Positions 17,226-26,232 of a stretch of 64,000 nt of DNA are shown one piece after another (the first letter of the stretch is position 1; the number at the start of each line of letters is the position of its first letter). Below the pieces are notes generated by a model. That model was not told the DNA's origin. It saw only the letters and a list, made by a program, of their open reading frames with translations, and ran no database searches. A program made the translations under genes and the position numbers. Source of the stretch: Mesorhizobium sp. M4B.F.Ca.ET.203.01.1.1 (lineage in GTDB: Bacteria > Pseudomonadota > Alphaproteobacteria > Rhizobiales > Rhizobiaceae); NCBI RefSeq assembly GCF_004791025.1, contig NZ_SRUO01000020.1, positions 1 to 64,000 of the forward strand, given 5' to 3'.

Positions 17226-17600
17226 TCCGTCGCCGCTTCGCGGCGCCACCTCTCCCCCCTCCGGAGGGAGAGGAAGGGAGCCGGCTGGAATCGCCTCGCG
17301 CCTTTCCTCTCCCCCGTCGATCGGGGGAGAGGTGTCGAGCGCAGCTCGACGGAGTGGGGGTCGACCGTGCACCAAATCAGCTTGATTTCCTGCTTTCTGG
17401 GTCGCGCCCGCTTTGCGGCGACTGCGCGTTTGAGGAGTGGCTTCCCCCACTCCGTCGCTGCTTCGCAGCGCCCCCTCTCCCCCCTCCGGAGGGAGAGGAA
17501 GGGTGCCGGCTGGAATCGCCTCGCGCCTTTCCTCTCCCCCGTCGATCGGGGGAGAGGTGTCGAGCGAAGCTCGACGGAGTGGGGGTCGACTGTTCATCAC
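17182..17600. repeat. Two tandem direct copies of a 225-bp palindrome-rich repeat
   Basis: The segment around 17217-17367 (CTTCCCCCACTCCGTCG at the left, CGACGGAGTGGGGGTCGAC at the right) recurs at 17441-17592 at a period of 225 bp with a few substitutions. Each copy carries outer inverted repeats (CCCCACTCCGTCG / CGACGGAGTGGGG) and internal stems such as CTCCCCC-GTCGATC-GGGGGAG and CTCCGGAG. The period is a multiple of three, so reading frames continue across both copies. This is a known style of Mesorhizobium intergenic element. Confidence 0.85.
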
Positions 17601-17610
17601 CTACGGAAGA

Positions 17611-19188
17611 TCAAAAATCGGTCGGGGCGCCGCCTTCGGCGCGGCGTTTCTCGACGAAGTCGTTCAGTTCTTCGCGGATCGCCGGGTCCATATAGGGTTC
17701 TTCGTAGGACGCCAGCCGCTCCTTCCAGACCCGGTTGGCCTTTTCGAGCGCCGTCGGCGAACCGGCCTCCGTCCAGCTTTCGAAATTGCGCCAGTCGGAA
17801 AGGACAGGCGAATAGAAGGCGGTCTTGTAGCGGTCCTGGGTGTGCTGGGTGCCGAAGAAATGGCCGCCGGGACCGACCGACTGGATGGCGTCGAAGCCGA
17901 GCGCGTCCTCCGACAGGTCGAGCGGGGTCAGGAACTCGGCCACCATTTGCAACAGGTCGATGTCGAGGATGGTCTTCTCGTAGGAGCAGCGCAGGCCGCC
18001 TTCGAGCCAGCCGGCCCCGTGCATCATCAGATTGCCGCCGCCCTGGATGGCGCCCCACAGCGAAAAGACGCTTTCGTAGGCGGCCTGCGCGTCGACGGTG
18101 TTGGCGGCGCAGGTGTTGGAGGTGCGGTAGGGGATGTTGTAGCGCCGCGCGAGCTGGCCGCCGACGAGCTGCGCTTTCATGTATTCGGGCGTGCCGAAGG
18201 CCGGCGCGCCGGACTTCATGTCGACATTGGAGGTGAAGCCGCCATAGCCGACAGGCGCGCCCTTCTTCACCATCTGCGCAAAGGCGATGCCGGACAGCGC
18301 CTCGGCGTTCTGCTGCACCAGCGCGCCGGCGATGGTCACCGGGGCCATGGCGCCCGAGAGCGTGAACGGCGTGACGATGACGACCTGGCCCTTGCTCGAC
18401 ATCTGGATGATGCCTTCCATCATCGGCACGTCGAGCTTGAGCGGCGAGTTGGTGTTGATGATGGTGAAGACCGACGGCTGCTCGAGCAGCTGCTCATGGC
18501 TGATGCCGCGCGCGATGCGGGTGATCTCGATGCCGTCGACATTGCGCTCCTTGCCGAGCGAATAGATGTGGAACACCTTGTCGGTCAGCATGGCGAGGTC
18601 GCGGATGCATTCCAGGTGCCGGACCGAGGGATGGATGTCGATCGGCTCGACCGGATAGCCGCCCGTGCAGTTGAGGATATTGTGCATCTGCGCCAGGCGC
18701 AGGAAGTTGCGATAGTCGGCCTGGTTGCCCGGACGGCGGCCACGGTCGAGATCGGAGCAGTTGGGCGCCGAGGCCATCATCGAGAGGATGACGTTGTTGC
18801 CGCCGAAGCGCAGATTGTGCGCCGGGTTGCGGGCATGCAGCGTGAATTCCGGCGGGCAGTGCGAGATCAGTTCGAGGATCAGGTCGCTGTCGAAGCGCAC
18901 CCGCTCGCTGCCGTCGCGCACGTCGGCGCCATGCGCCTTCATGATGCGGCGGGCTTCGTCGTGCAGCACGTCGACGCCGATCTCCTTCAACACCCGCAGC
19001 GAGGCGAGGTGGATCGATTCCAATTCGTCATCCGAGACCAGCCTGGTCGGCGCGAGCGGATTCTTCAGCTGCCGGAACGGCGGCTGCTCGAACGCCGCCG
19101 AGCCACCGGCGCGCTTGCCCGCGCGGCCGCCGCGGCGGGCGCGATCGGTTGCCAGTGCCGGTTCGGCGGGGTGAAGGGCAGCGGTCAT
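17611..19188 (-). CDS. MttB-superfamily corrinoid methyltransferase (non-pyrrolysine), copy 2
   Basis: A 525-residue protein of the MttB superfamily with a basic N-terminus of about 40 residues (RARRGGRAGKRAGGSA) and a TIM-barrel body. Family segments include LVSDDELESIHLASLRVLKE near residue 50, ARNPAHNLRFGG near 128, GAPAFGTPEYMKAQLVGGQL near 345 and HGAGWLEGGLRCSYEKTILD near 400. It lacks an in-frame amber codon. The ATG at 19188 is preferred to an upstream one. It heads a minus-strand series: DUF559, a dimethylglycine dehydrogenase-like enzyme, GT39 and DddP. That order suggests stepwise demethylation of a quaternary onium compound. No corrinoid protein is adjacent to this copy, so it would have to share the one at the left edge or one outside the window. 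Confidence 0.85.
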   Translation of the reverse strand: MTAALHPAEPALATDRARRGGRAGKRAGGSAAFEQPPFRQLKNPLAPTRLVSDDELESIHLASLRVLKEIGVDVLHDEARRIMKAHGADVRDGSERVRFDSDLILELISHCPPEFTLHARNPAHNLRFGGNNVILSMMASAPNCSDLDRGRRPGNQADYRNFLRLAQMHNILNCTGGYPVEPIDIHPSVRHLECIRDLAMLTDKVFHIYSLGKERNVDGIEITRIARGISHEQLLEQPSVFTIINTNSPLKLDVPMMEGIIQMSSKGQVVIVTPFTLSGAMAPVTIAGALVQQNAEALSGIAFAQMVKKGAPVGYGGFTSNVDMKSGAPAFGTPEYMKAQLVGGQLARRYNIPYRTSNTCAANTVDAQAAYESVFSLWGAIQGGGNLMMHGAGWLEGGLRCSYEKTILDIDLLQMVAEFLTPLDLSEDALGFDAIQSVGPGGHFFGTQHTQDRYKTAFYSPVLSDWRNFESWTEAGSPTALEKANRVWKERLASYEEPYMDPAIREELNDFVEKRRAEGGAPTDF

Positions 19189-19392
19189 GAAAAGCCTCAT
19201 GGGATGCGAAGGTCGGCGGCATAATGGACCGCCGCCAATGCCGCCGGTGAGGAGGCGGCGACCACTAGGGCGAGGGAAGCGACATGACGGAGCGCCAACC
19301 GAGAGCCCAGCGCTTCGCAACGTGAAGCCTGTTACAGTTTCGTCTTTTACTTCTGCTATACTTACGCGCCGAGCATCTCGAGGGGGGTGGCG

Positions 19393-21300
19393 ATGCCTGA
19401 TGTCATCAAAGTGCGTGCGGCGACCAACAACGAGGTCGCGTTCCTGGCTTGGGATATTGACGGGATGATCCCGGGCTGCCTCGGCTTCGAGATCGTCCGC
19501 CTCTATCCCGACACCGGCGAGGAGCGTTGCCTGGCGGCATGGGTGCCGTTCAAGGGGCAACGCAATCCACGCTGGATTCCGCAGGACACCGGCGTGTGGC
19601 CGGTGCAGAAGACCTTCTGGCGCGACCTCACGGTGCGCCGGCGCCGCGACAGCCTCACGATCCGGCCGGAAGGCGAAATGATCGCCTATCGGGTGCGCCC
19701 GGTCGGCGACATGAAGCCGGGCCTCGAGCCGGTGCCGGTGCGTCCGGAGCAGGTGGTCGACGGCCAACCCGCCTATACCGGCGCGGCCCGGCCTCTCGGC
19801 TATCTCGGCCAGGGCGCCGTCAGTCCGCCGATCTTCCTGGGGCAGATGTTCGGCAAGGCGCGGGTCGCTTTCACCAATGGTGTCTTGTCGACGCAATGGA
19901 TGTCGCACGCGCTGGCGGAAGCCGGCATCAAGGTCGGACAGCGCGACAAGATCAGGGCCGAGCTGCAGAACCCGGCGAGCAAGATACGCGCCTATCTGCA
20001 AGGCGATGTGCCCCAGGTTTTGATCAGCCTGATGGAGCGGGCCAAGGACCAAGGTGGCTCCGTCAGGCTTGCGCTCTACGAGCTTGGCGACGACGAATTG
20101 AGCGACGCGATCATCGCCGCCAAGGATGTCGTCGAAGTCATCCTTTCCAATTCGGGCAAGGACGAGCAGACGAAGGAATGGGACTTCGGCAACGCGCCGT
20201 TCCGGAAGCGGCTGCGCGATGCCGGCGTCGTGGTGACGGACCGCCTGTTCAACAACAACCATATCGGCCACAACAAGTTCGCGGTCTACCGCGATGCCCA
20301 TGGCAAGCCGCAAGCAGTGATGACCGGCAGCACCAACTGGACCTCGACCGGCATTTGCGGGCAGTCCAACAACGCCTTCGTCCGCGACGACCCGGCGATG
20401 GCAGACGTGTTCAACGCCTATTGGGAGCGCATGAAGGCCGACGTCTTCCCGCCGCCGGCGAGCGAAAGCGCCGCCGGACATGTGGCGCAAAAGCAGGGCG
20501 TGCCGTTTCGCAAGGAAAACCACATTTCGAACCCGCTGAACGGCGCCAGCGCAGCGCTGGACGGCATGACGGTGTGGTTTTCGCCGAACGATCCCGAGCG
20601 CAGCAAGAAGGACATCTCGGTGCGCCCGGTCGACCTCGAGGACGTCTTCGCCCGCATCAAGGCGGCGAAGCGCGCGGTGCTGTTTCTCGTGTTCAATCCG
20701 TCGCGGCTCGGCGAGAACTCGATCGTCGACCAGGCGGTCGCGGCGGCGAATGCGGATCCGAAGCTGATCGTGCAGGGCGCGATCAGCGACGAGACCGCGA
20801 TGCCCAACTATGTCGCCCCAACCAGGGATCCGGTGACCCACAAGTCGAACAAGGACGGCAAGTCGCCCTTCGTCTATCCGGAGAAGGCCTGGGAGGCGCC
20901 GAACGTCTCGATCGTCAGGGCGGCGAACCTGACCGGCGCCACGATCGCCCGCGATTTCCAGGCGGAGGTGCTGACCGTCGGGCACTCCATCGTGCACGAC
21001 AAGATCGTCATCATCGATCCGATGGAGGACAATGCCACCGTCATCACCGGCAGCCACAACCTCGGCTACAAGGCGTCCTACGAGAATGACGAGAACCTGG
21101 TCATCGTCGAAGGCGACAAGACCTTTGCCGCGGCCTATGCGGTGCACATGCTCGACGTCTTCGACCACTACAAGTTCCGCGCATGGCGCCGGACGATCGG
21201 GAAGGGGCCGTCGGCTGACGACGGGATTTCCATCGACGACAAGTGGCTGAAACCCTATGCCGACGGCAAGAAGGGGGCGATCGCCCGCTACTTCCCGTAG
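19393..21300 (+). CDS. Phospholipase D-like protein with two HKD motifs
   Basis: A 635-residue protein of the PLD superfamily. The first HKD-type motif is in HNKFAVYRD near residue 295, followed by TGSTNWTSTG. This has five residues between Lys and Asp instead of the usual four. The second, HDKIVIIDP near residue 535, is canonical and followed by TGSHNLG. The two motifs together form one active site in this family, which cuts phosphodiesters in phospholipids or nucleic acids. No signal peptide is evident, so the protein is probably cytosolic. The ATG at 19393 follows GAGGGGGG; a GTG 6 bp upstream overlaps that site. It diverges from the MttB copy 2 gene by 204 bp. Confidence 0.8.
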   Translation: MPDVIKVRAATNNEVAFLAWDIDGMIPGCLGFEIVRLYPDTGEERCLAAWVPFKGQRNPRWIPQDTGVWPVQKTFWRDLTVRRRRDSLTIRPEGEMIAYRVRPVGDMKPGLEPVPVRPEQVVDGQPAYTGAARPLGYLGQGAVSPPIFLGQMFGKARVAFTNGVLSTQWMSHALAEAGIKVGQRDKIRAELQNPASKIRAYLQGDVPQVLISLMERAKDQGGSVRLALYELGDDELSDAIIAAKDVVEVILSNSGKDEQTKEWDFGNAPFRKRLRDAGVVVTDRLFNNNHIGHNKFAVYRDAHGKPQAVMTGSTNWTSTGICGQSNNAFVRDDPAMADVFNAYWERMKADVFPPPASESAAGHVAQKQGVPFRKENHISNPLNGASAALDGMTVWFSPNDPERSKKDISVRPVDLEDVFARIKAAKRAVLFLVFNPSRLGENSIVDQAVAAANADPKLIVQGAISDETAMPNYVAPTRDPVTHKSNKDGKSPFVYPEKAWEAPNVSIVRAANLTGATIARDFQAEVLTVGHSIVHDKIVIIDPMEDNATVITGSHNLGYKASYENDENLVIVEGDKTFAAAYAVHMLDVFDHYKFRAWRRTIGKGPSADDGISIDDKWLKPYADGKKGAIARYFP

Positions 21301-21412
21301 TCTGCGTGGCCCTGAGGCGCGATGGCCGTTGGCGCAAGCAGATTTCGCCACCGGCCCTTCCTTTTCCAGTGTCGAGCCGCTAGCCGGATCGCATGCCGCC
21401 CAAGGCTGGGCG

Positions 21413-22600
21413 ATGCAGACGGATGGCGCGATGGCGGCGGCGAGCGATGGCGAGGCGGGAACGCAATGGGCGGCACTGGCCGGCGTCACCACGGCGCTGG
21501 CCATGTTCGGCGCAGCGCAGGGGCTGAGCTATCCGCTGTTCACCTTGCTGATGCAGCGGCAGGGCCTGTCGCCGGCGCTGATCGGCCTCTCGGCGGCGAT
21601 GATGCCGGTCGGCCTGCTGCTGTCGGCGTCGTTCGTGCCGGCCGCCGTGCGCCTGGTCGGCGCGCGCAATCTCGCCGTCGGCTGCTCGCTGATCGGCGCG
21701 CTATGCTTCCTGGGCATCGGCTATCTGCAGAACTGGATCGCCTGGTACGCGCTGCGCTTCCTCGTCGGCGTGGTCATCAATCCGCTCTATGTGCTTGGCG
21801 AGGTCTGGGCGCTGTCGCTGGCGGCGCCGTCGCGCCGCGGCAGGGTGATGGGCGTGTTCAACGCGCTGATGGGCGCCGGCTACGCCGCCGGGCCGTTGAT
21901 CCTGATCACCCTCGGCGCGTCCGGCTGGCCCCCGTTCATCGCCGCCATAGCGGGCTTTTGCCTGTGCGCGCTGATCCTGCGCGCCGTCTCTTCGCAACTC
22001 GCCGGCTTCGAGGATGACGGCCAGGCTTCCGGCGGCATCGCCGGGTTCGCCAGGCTGGCGCCGGCGCTGCTGCTTGCGGTGCTGGTTTCGGCGGCCGTGC
22101 AGCAGAGCACCTATTCGCTGATACCTGTCTTCGGCACCGGCTACGGCCTGCCGGAGGCGAAGCTCGCGGCGCTGGTGACGGCGCTGTCGGCCGGCAACAT
22201 CCTGCTGCAAATCCCGCTCGGGCTGATGGCCGAGCGCTTCGGCGGCCGTGCGATGATCGTCTTTTGCGCGCTGGCGACCGGCGCCTGCGCGCTGTCGCTG
22301 CCGCTGCTGATCACGACGCCGCTGGTCTGGCCGGTGCTGGTGGTGATGGGCGCGGTCGGTTACGGCGTCTACACGATGGCGCTGGTCGAGCTAGGCAGCC
22401 GCTTCAAGGGAAGTCTGCTGGTGGCCGGCAACGCCGCCTTCGCACTGATGTGGGGCGCGGGCGGCATTGTCGGCCCGCCAGGCGCCGGTGCGCTGATGCA
22501 GGCGGTCGGCCCACTCGGCCTGCCGGCGGTGATCGTCGGGCTCGATGCGCTGCTGGTGGCCTTCGCGCTCTACAGGTCGGCCAGCCGCCGAAGTTCCTGA
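21413..22600 (+). CDS. MFS transporter (YcaD-like), first of a tandem pair
   Basis: A 395-residue major facilitator with about 12 membrane segments. Characteristic segments are GLSYPLFTLLMQRQGLSPALIG near residue 40, the loop SRRGRVMGVFNALMGAGYAAGP near 140, and GLMAERFGGR near 275. It resembles the YcaD/YfkF group of putative drug or metabolite exporters. The ATG at 21413 is chosen because residues upstream are charged, low-quality coding sequence; an ATG at 21431 is also possible. The next gene is a close paralogue starting 89 bp downstream. No substrate can be inferred. Confidence 0.82.
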   Translation: MQTDGAMAAASDGEAGTQWAALAGVTTALAMFGAAQGLSYPLFTLLMQRQGLSPALIGLSAAMMPVGLLLSASFVPAAVRLVGARNLAVGCSLIGALCFLGIGYLQNWIAWYALRFLVGVVINPLYVLGEVWALSLAAPSRRGRVMGVFNALMGAGYAAGPLILITLGASGWPPFIAAIAGFCLCALILRAVSSQLAGFEDDGQASGGIAGFARLAPALLLAVLVSAAVQQSTYSLIPVFGTGYGLPEAKLAALVTALSAGNILLQIPLGLMAERFGGRAMIVFCALATGACALSLPLLITTPLVWPVLVVMGAVGYGVYTMALVELGSRFKGSLLVAGNAAFALMWGAGGIVGPPGAGALMQAVGPLGLPAVIVGLDALLVAFALYRSASRRSS

Positions 22601-22689
22601 CAGGGTTTGGCTGGAGCAAGCGGTTTTCGCGGGTGAGGGGGTTACGGCTGTCCAGCCGAACCGCTAAGGCTGCCGGCGGAGGAAGGGCC

Positions 22690-23850
22690 ATGAGCGCCGC
22701 CGAAACGAACAGCGACGAAACGATACAGTGGGCGGCGATCACCGGGGTGATCGCGACGGTCTCGGTCTTCGCCATCGCGCAAGGCCTGAGCTACCCGCTG
22801 CTCAGCTTCATCCTGCAGCGCCAGGGCATCTCGCCGGCGATGATCGGGCTTTCGGCGGCGATGACGCCGATCGGCTTCATCCTGTCCTCGCCGATGATCC
22901 CGGCGCTGGCGCGCCGTTTCGGGCCGGGGCGGACGGCACTCACCTGCGCCGCGCTTTCCGCGCTGGTGCTGGCTTTGGTCGGCTGGACGCAGAACGTCTA
23001 TCTGTGGTTCCCGCTGCGCTTCCTGATCGGCGTCGTCACCAACCCGCTCTATGTTCTCAGCGAAATCTGGGTGATCGCGCTGGCGCCGCCGTCGCGCCGC
23101 GGCCGCGTCATGGGCGTCTATTCGACCGTCATCTCGGCCGGTTTCGCCGCCGGTCCGCTTTGCCTGCTTGCGGTCGGCACCGAGGGCTGGCCGCCCTTCC
23201 TGGTCGGCATCTCCGCGTTTGTCTTCTGCGGCGGCTGCCTGGCGCTGGTGCTTGGGCGTCTGCCCAAGGTCGACGAGGCCGGACAGCAGGTTTCGGTGAT
23301 GGGCTTCATGCCGAAGGCATGGCTGCTGCTCGCCGCCGTGGTCGTGGCCGCCGGCTTCGAGCAGGCGGTGCTGGCGCTGCTGCCGGTCTACGGCACTCAC
23401 TACAGCATTGCCGAGGCCAGCATGTCGGCCCTGCTGTCGACGATGATCGCCGGCAACATCGCCATGCAGGTGCCGCTCGGCCTGCTGGCCGAAAGACTGA
23501 CGGCGCGCCTGGTGCGCTTCCTGTGCGTGTCGCTGACCGTGCTCGGCTGCGTGCTGCTGCCGCTGCTGATCGAGACGCCTTTGATCTGGCCCTGCGTGTT
23601 CATCTGGGGCGCTGTCTCCTACGGCATCTATACGATGTCGATCATCGAGCTCGGCGAGCGCTTCACCGGCTCGGCGCTGGTCGCCGGCAACGCCGCCTTC
23701 TCGCTGATGTGGGGCGTCGGCGGCATCCTGGTGCCGCCACTCACCGGCGGCGTCATGGATATCACCGGCGCGTCCGGCCTGCCGGCCACTCTCGGCGCGA
23801 TCTGTGCCGCACTGGCGGTGGCGACCGTTCTGCGCCGGCGCGTGATGTGA
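22690..23850 (+). CDS. MFS transporter (YcaD-like), second of a tandem pair
   Basis: A 386-residue, 12-segment major facilitator, clearly homologous along its length to the preceding gene. The matching segments are GLSYPLLSFILQRQGISPAM near residue 38, SRRGRVMGVYSTVISAGFAAGP and GLLAERLTARL. The ATG follows a GGAGGAAGG ribosome site by 4-5 bp. The pair arose by tandem duplication followed by divergence, since identity looks only around one half. They may form two separate exporters with related substrates. Both lack nearby regulators. Confidence 0.85.
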   Translation: MSAAETNSDETIQWAAITGVIATVSVFAIAQGLSYPLLSFILQRQGISPAMIGLSAAMTPIGFILSSPMIPALARRFGPGRTALTCAALSALVLALVGWTQNVYLWFPLRFLIGVVTNPLYVLSEIWVIALAPPSRRGRVMGVYSTVISAGFAAGPLCLLAVGTEGWPPFLVGISAFVFCGGCLALVLGRLPKVDEAGQQVSVMGFMPKAWLLLAAVVVAAGFEQAVLALLPVYGTHYSIAEASMSALLSTMIAGNIAMQVPLGLLAERLTARLVRFLCVSLTVLGCVLLPLLIETPLIWPCVFIWGAVSYGIYTMSIIELGERFTGSALVAGNAAFSLMWGVGGILVPPLTGGVMDITGASGLPATLGAICAALAVATVLRRRVM

Positions 23851-23956
23851 AGGAAAAGCCGCGTTTCGTCGCGACAAGCTGTCATTGCCATCTTGAATGT
23901 GAGCGTCCGTGACGCGATGTAGGCGAGGCCGCCTGACTAGCTTTCGGAGACCGTGC

Positions 23957-26026
23957 GTGACCCAAACCATCACAAAAGGCCAGACTGAACCGGCCGCTGA
24001 AGATTCCTTCCTTTGGCTGGAAGATCGAAATGGCAAGGGGGCGCTCGACTGGGTGCACGCCCAGAACGAGCTGACGGTTGCCGAGCTGCAGGGCGATCCC
24101 GGCTACCAGGCTTCGTTCGAAACCGCACTCGACCTGATGACGGCCGAGGACAACATCCCGATCGGGACCGCGATCAACGGCCACGTCTACAATTTCTGGC
24201 AGGACAAGAACAACGTGCTCGGCCTGTGGCGCCGCACGGCGGTCGCTTCCTACAAGACCGACAAGCCGGAATGGGAGACGATCGTCGATTTCGACGTGCT
24301 CTCCGCGAAAGAAGGCATCAAATGGGTGTTCAGCGGCGCGAGCCGCCTTTATCCGGATTTCAACCGCTGCCTGGTGAGCATGTCGCCGGATGGCGGCGAT
24401 GCCAGCGAGATGCGCGAGTTCGACATCGCGGCGAAGTCCTTCGTCGAAGGCGGCTTTCGCGCCGCCGCCTCGAAGTCGGGTTTTTCCTGGCTGGACGAAG
24501 ACACCGTCATCGTCTCGGCCGCCTTCGAGGAGGACGACAAAACGCAGTCCGGCTATCCGCGCGTGGTCAAGCTGTGGAAGCGCGGAACGAGGCTGGAAGA
24601 CGCCACGCTTATCTTCGAGACCGAAAAGCAGGACCTCGCGGCCGGCGGCGGGGTCGAGATCGACGGCGACAGGCGGCACCTGTTCCTGGCCCGAACCATC
24701 GATTTCTTCTCCTCGCACAGCTTCCTGCGGCTCGCTTCCGGCGAGAACCGGCGCATTCCGCTTCCAGACGACGTAACCGACACGGCGATCTTCCAGGGAC
24801 AGCTCGTCTTTGGCGTGCGCAGCCCGTGGACGGCGCCCGACGGCACGCACTGCCTGCCAGACGGGCTTTATTCGGTGGATTTCGAACGCTGGATCGACAC
24901 CAACACGCTGGGGCGGGTCGAAACCGTGCTCGCGCCGGCGCATCGCGTCTCGATCGCCGGGCTCGCCCGCACCGAGCGGCGGCTGTTCATCAACCTGATG
25001 GACAATGTGCGCGGCAAGGTCGTCGCTTGCGATCGGACAGGCGAGGGTTGGTCGCTGAAGCCGGTCGGCCTGCCGGAAAACGGCAATGTCGGCACCAGCC
25101 ATGCCGAGCATTTCGGCGCCAGCGTCTCCTTCTCCTTCACCGATTTCCTGACGCCGAGCTCGATCATCTGGTCTGACGACGATGGCGAGACGCTTCGGTC
25201 GGTGAAGGCGCAGCCGGCCCGCTTCGACGCTTCGCCCTTCATCTCCGAACAGTTCGAGGCACGCTCGAGCGACGGCACGATGATCCCCTATTTCGTGGTC
25301 AGGCGGCGCGACCAGGGCGGACCGGTGCCGACGCTGCTCTACGGCTATGGCGGCTTCGAAGTGCCGCTTCTGCCGGGCTATGCCGGCGTGCGCGGCAGGC
25401 TTTGGCTGGAGAAGGGCAATGTCTATGTGCAGGCCAACATCCGCGGCGGTGGCGAATTCGGCCCGGCCTGGCACCAGGCGGCGCTCAAGGGCAATCGCCA
25501 GAAGGCTTTTGACGATTTCGCGGCCGTTGCCGCGGACCTTGTCCGGCGCGGCATCACCACGGCGGCGCAGCTCGGCATCCAGGGTGGCTCGAATGGCGGC
25601 CTGCTGACCGGCACGTCGCTGATCCAGCATCCGGAACTGTTCGGCGCCGTCATCATCGACGTGCCGCTGCTCGACATGCTGCGCTACACCGAATTGCCGC
25701 CGGGGGCCTCGTGGATCGCCGAGTATGGCGATCCCGCGAAGCCGGAAGAGGCGGCGTGGCTGGCCGCCTACTCGCCCTATCAACATGTCAAAGCGGGTGC
25801 CGCCTATCCGCCGGTGCTGCTGATGACCTCGACGGCCGACGACCGCGTCCATCCCGGCCATGCCCGCAAGATGGCGGCGCGCCTGCAGGAGGCTGGCCAC
25901 GGCCGGACACTCTTCTTCGAGGAAACCGAAGGTGGCCATGGCGGGCGTGGCGATCGTCGTCCTCAAGCGGCGCAAACGGCGATGCGCTATGTATTCCTGC
26001 AGCGGGCGCTGGCGGGTACGGCTTGA
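23957..26026 (+). CDS. Prolyl oligopeptidase family serine peptidase (S9A)
   Basis: A 689-residue peptidase. The N-terminal part (about 1-400) is a beta-propeller that limits access to small peptides. The C-terminal alpha/beta hydrolase has the nucleophile in GGSNGGLL near residue 540, the acid in STADDRVHPGHARK near 625 and the histidine in ETEGGHGG near 660. A GTG at 23957 sits 6 bp after CGGAGA and directly precedes TQTITKGQTEPAAEDSFLWL, a usual family beginning. No signal peptide is seen, so it is cytosolic. Substrates are probably short proline-containing peptides. The gene seems to be monocistronic; a GC-rich hairpin follows the stop. Confidence 0.88.
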   Translation: MTQTITKGQTEPAAEDSFLWLEDRNGKGALDWVHAQNELTVAELQGDPGYQASFETALDLMTAEDNIPIGTAINGHVYNFWQDKNNVLGLWRRTAVASYKTDKPEWETIVDFDVLSAKEGIKWVFSGASRLYPDFNRCLVSMSPDGGDASEMREFDIAAKSFVEGGFRAAASKSGFSWLDEDTVIVSAAFEEDDKTQSGYPRVVKLWKRGTRLEDATLIFETEKQDLAAGGGVEIDGDRRHLFLARTIDFFSSHSFLRLASGENRRIPLPDDVTDTAIFQGQLVFGVRSPWTAPDGTHCLPDGLYSVDFERWIDTNTLGRVETVLAPAHRVSIAGLARTERRLFINLMDNVRGKVVACDRTGEGWSLKPVGLPENGNVGTSHAEHFGASVSFSFTDFLTPSSIIWSDDDGETLRSVKAQPARFDASPFISEQFEARSSDGTMIPYFVVRRRDQGGPVPTLLYGYGGFEVPLLPGYAGVRGRLWLEKGNVYVQANIRGGGEFGPAWHQAALKGNRQKAFDDFAAVAADLVRRGITTAAQLGIQGGSNGGLLTGTSLIQHPELFGAVIIDVPLLDMLRYTELPPGASWIAEYGDPAKPEEAAWLAAYSPYQHVKAGAAYPPVLLMTSTADDRVHPGHARKMAARLQEAGHGRTLFFEETEGGHGGRGDRRPQAAQTAMRYVFLQRALAGTA

Positions 26027-26232
26027 ATTCAGGGCATCAGGCGGCTTAAGGTGCCGCCATGGCTTGCACGAAGACATCAGGCGCCTTCGGGGTCGCGGTG
26101 ACGCCGTCACCGCGCACGCTTCGTGCCGAGCTGCTCAGGCTTTGCGCCCGCATCGGCTATTCGCCGCCCGCCCGCCTCTGAGGAATCCGCCCCGGCCGTT
26201 GCCGGATTGATTCAAGAGGAAAGAGCAAATCC

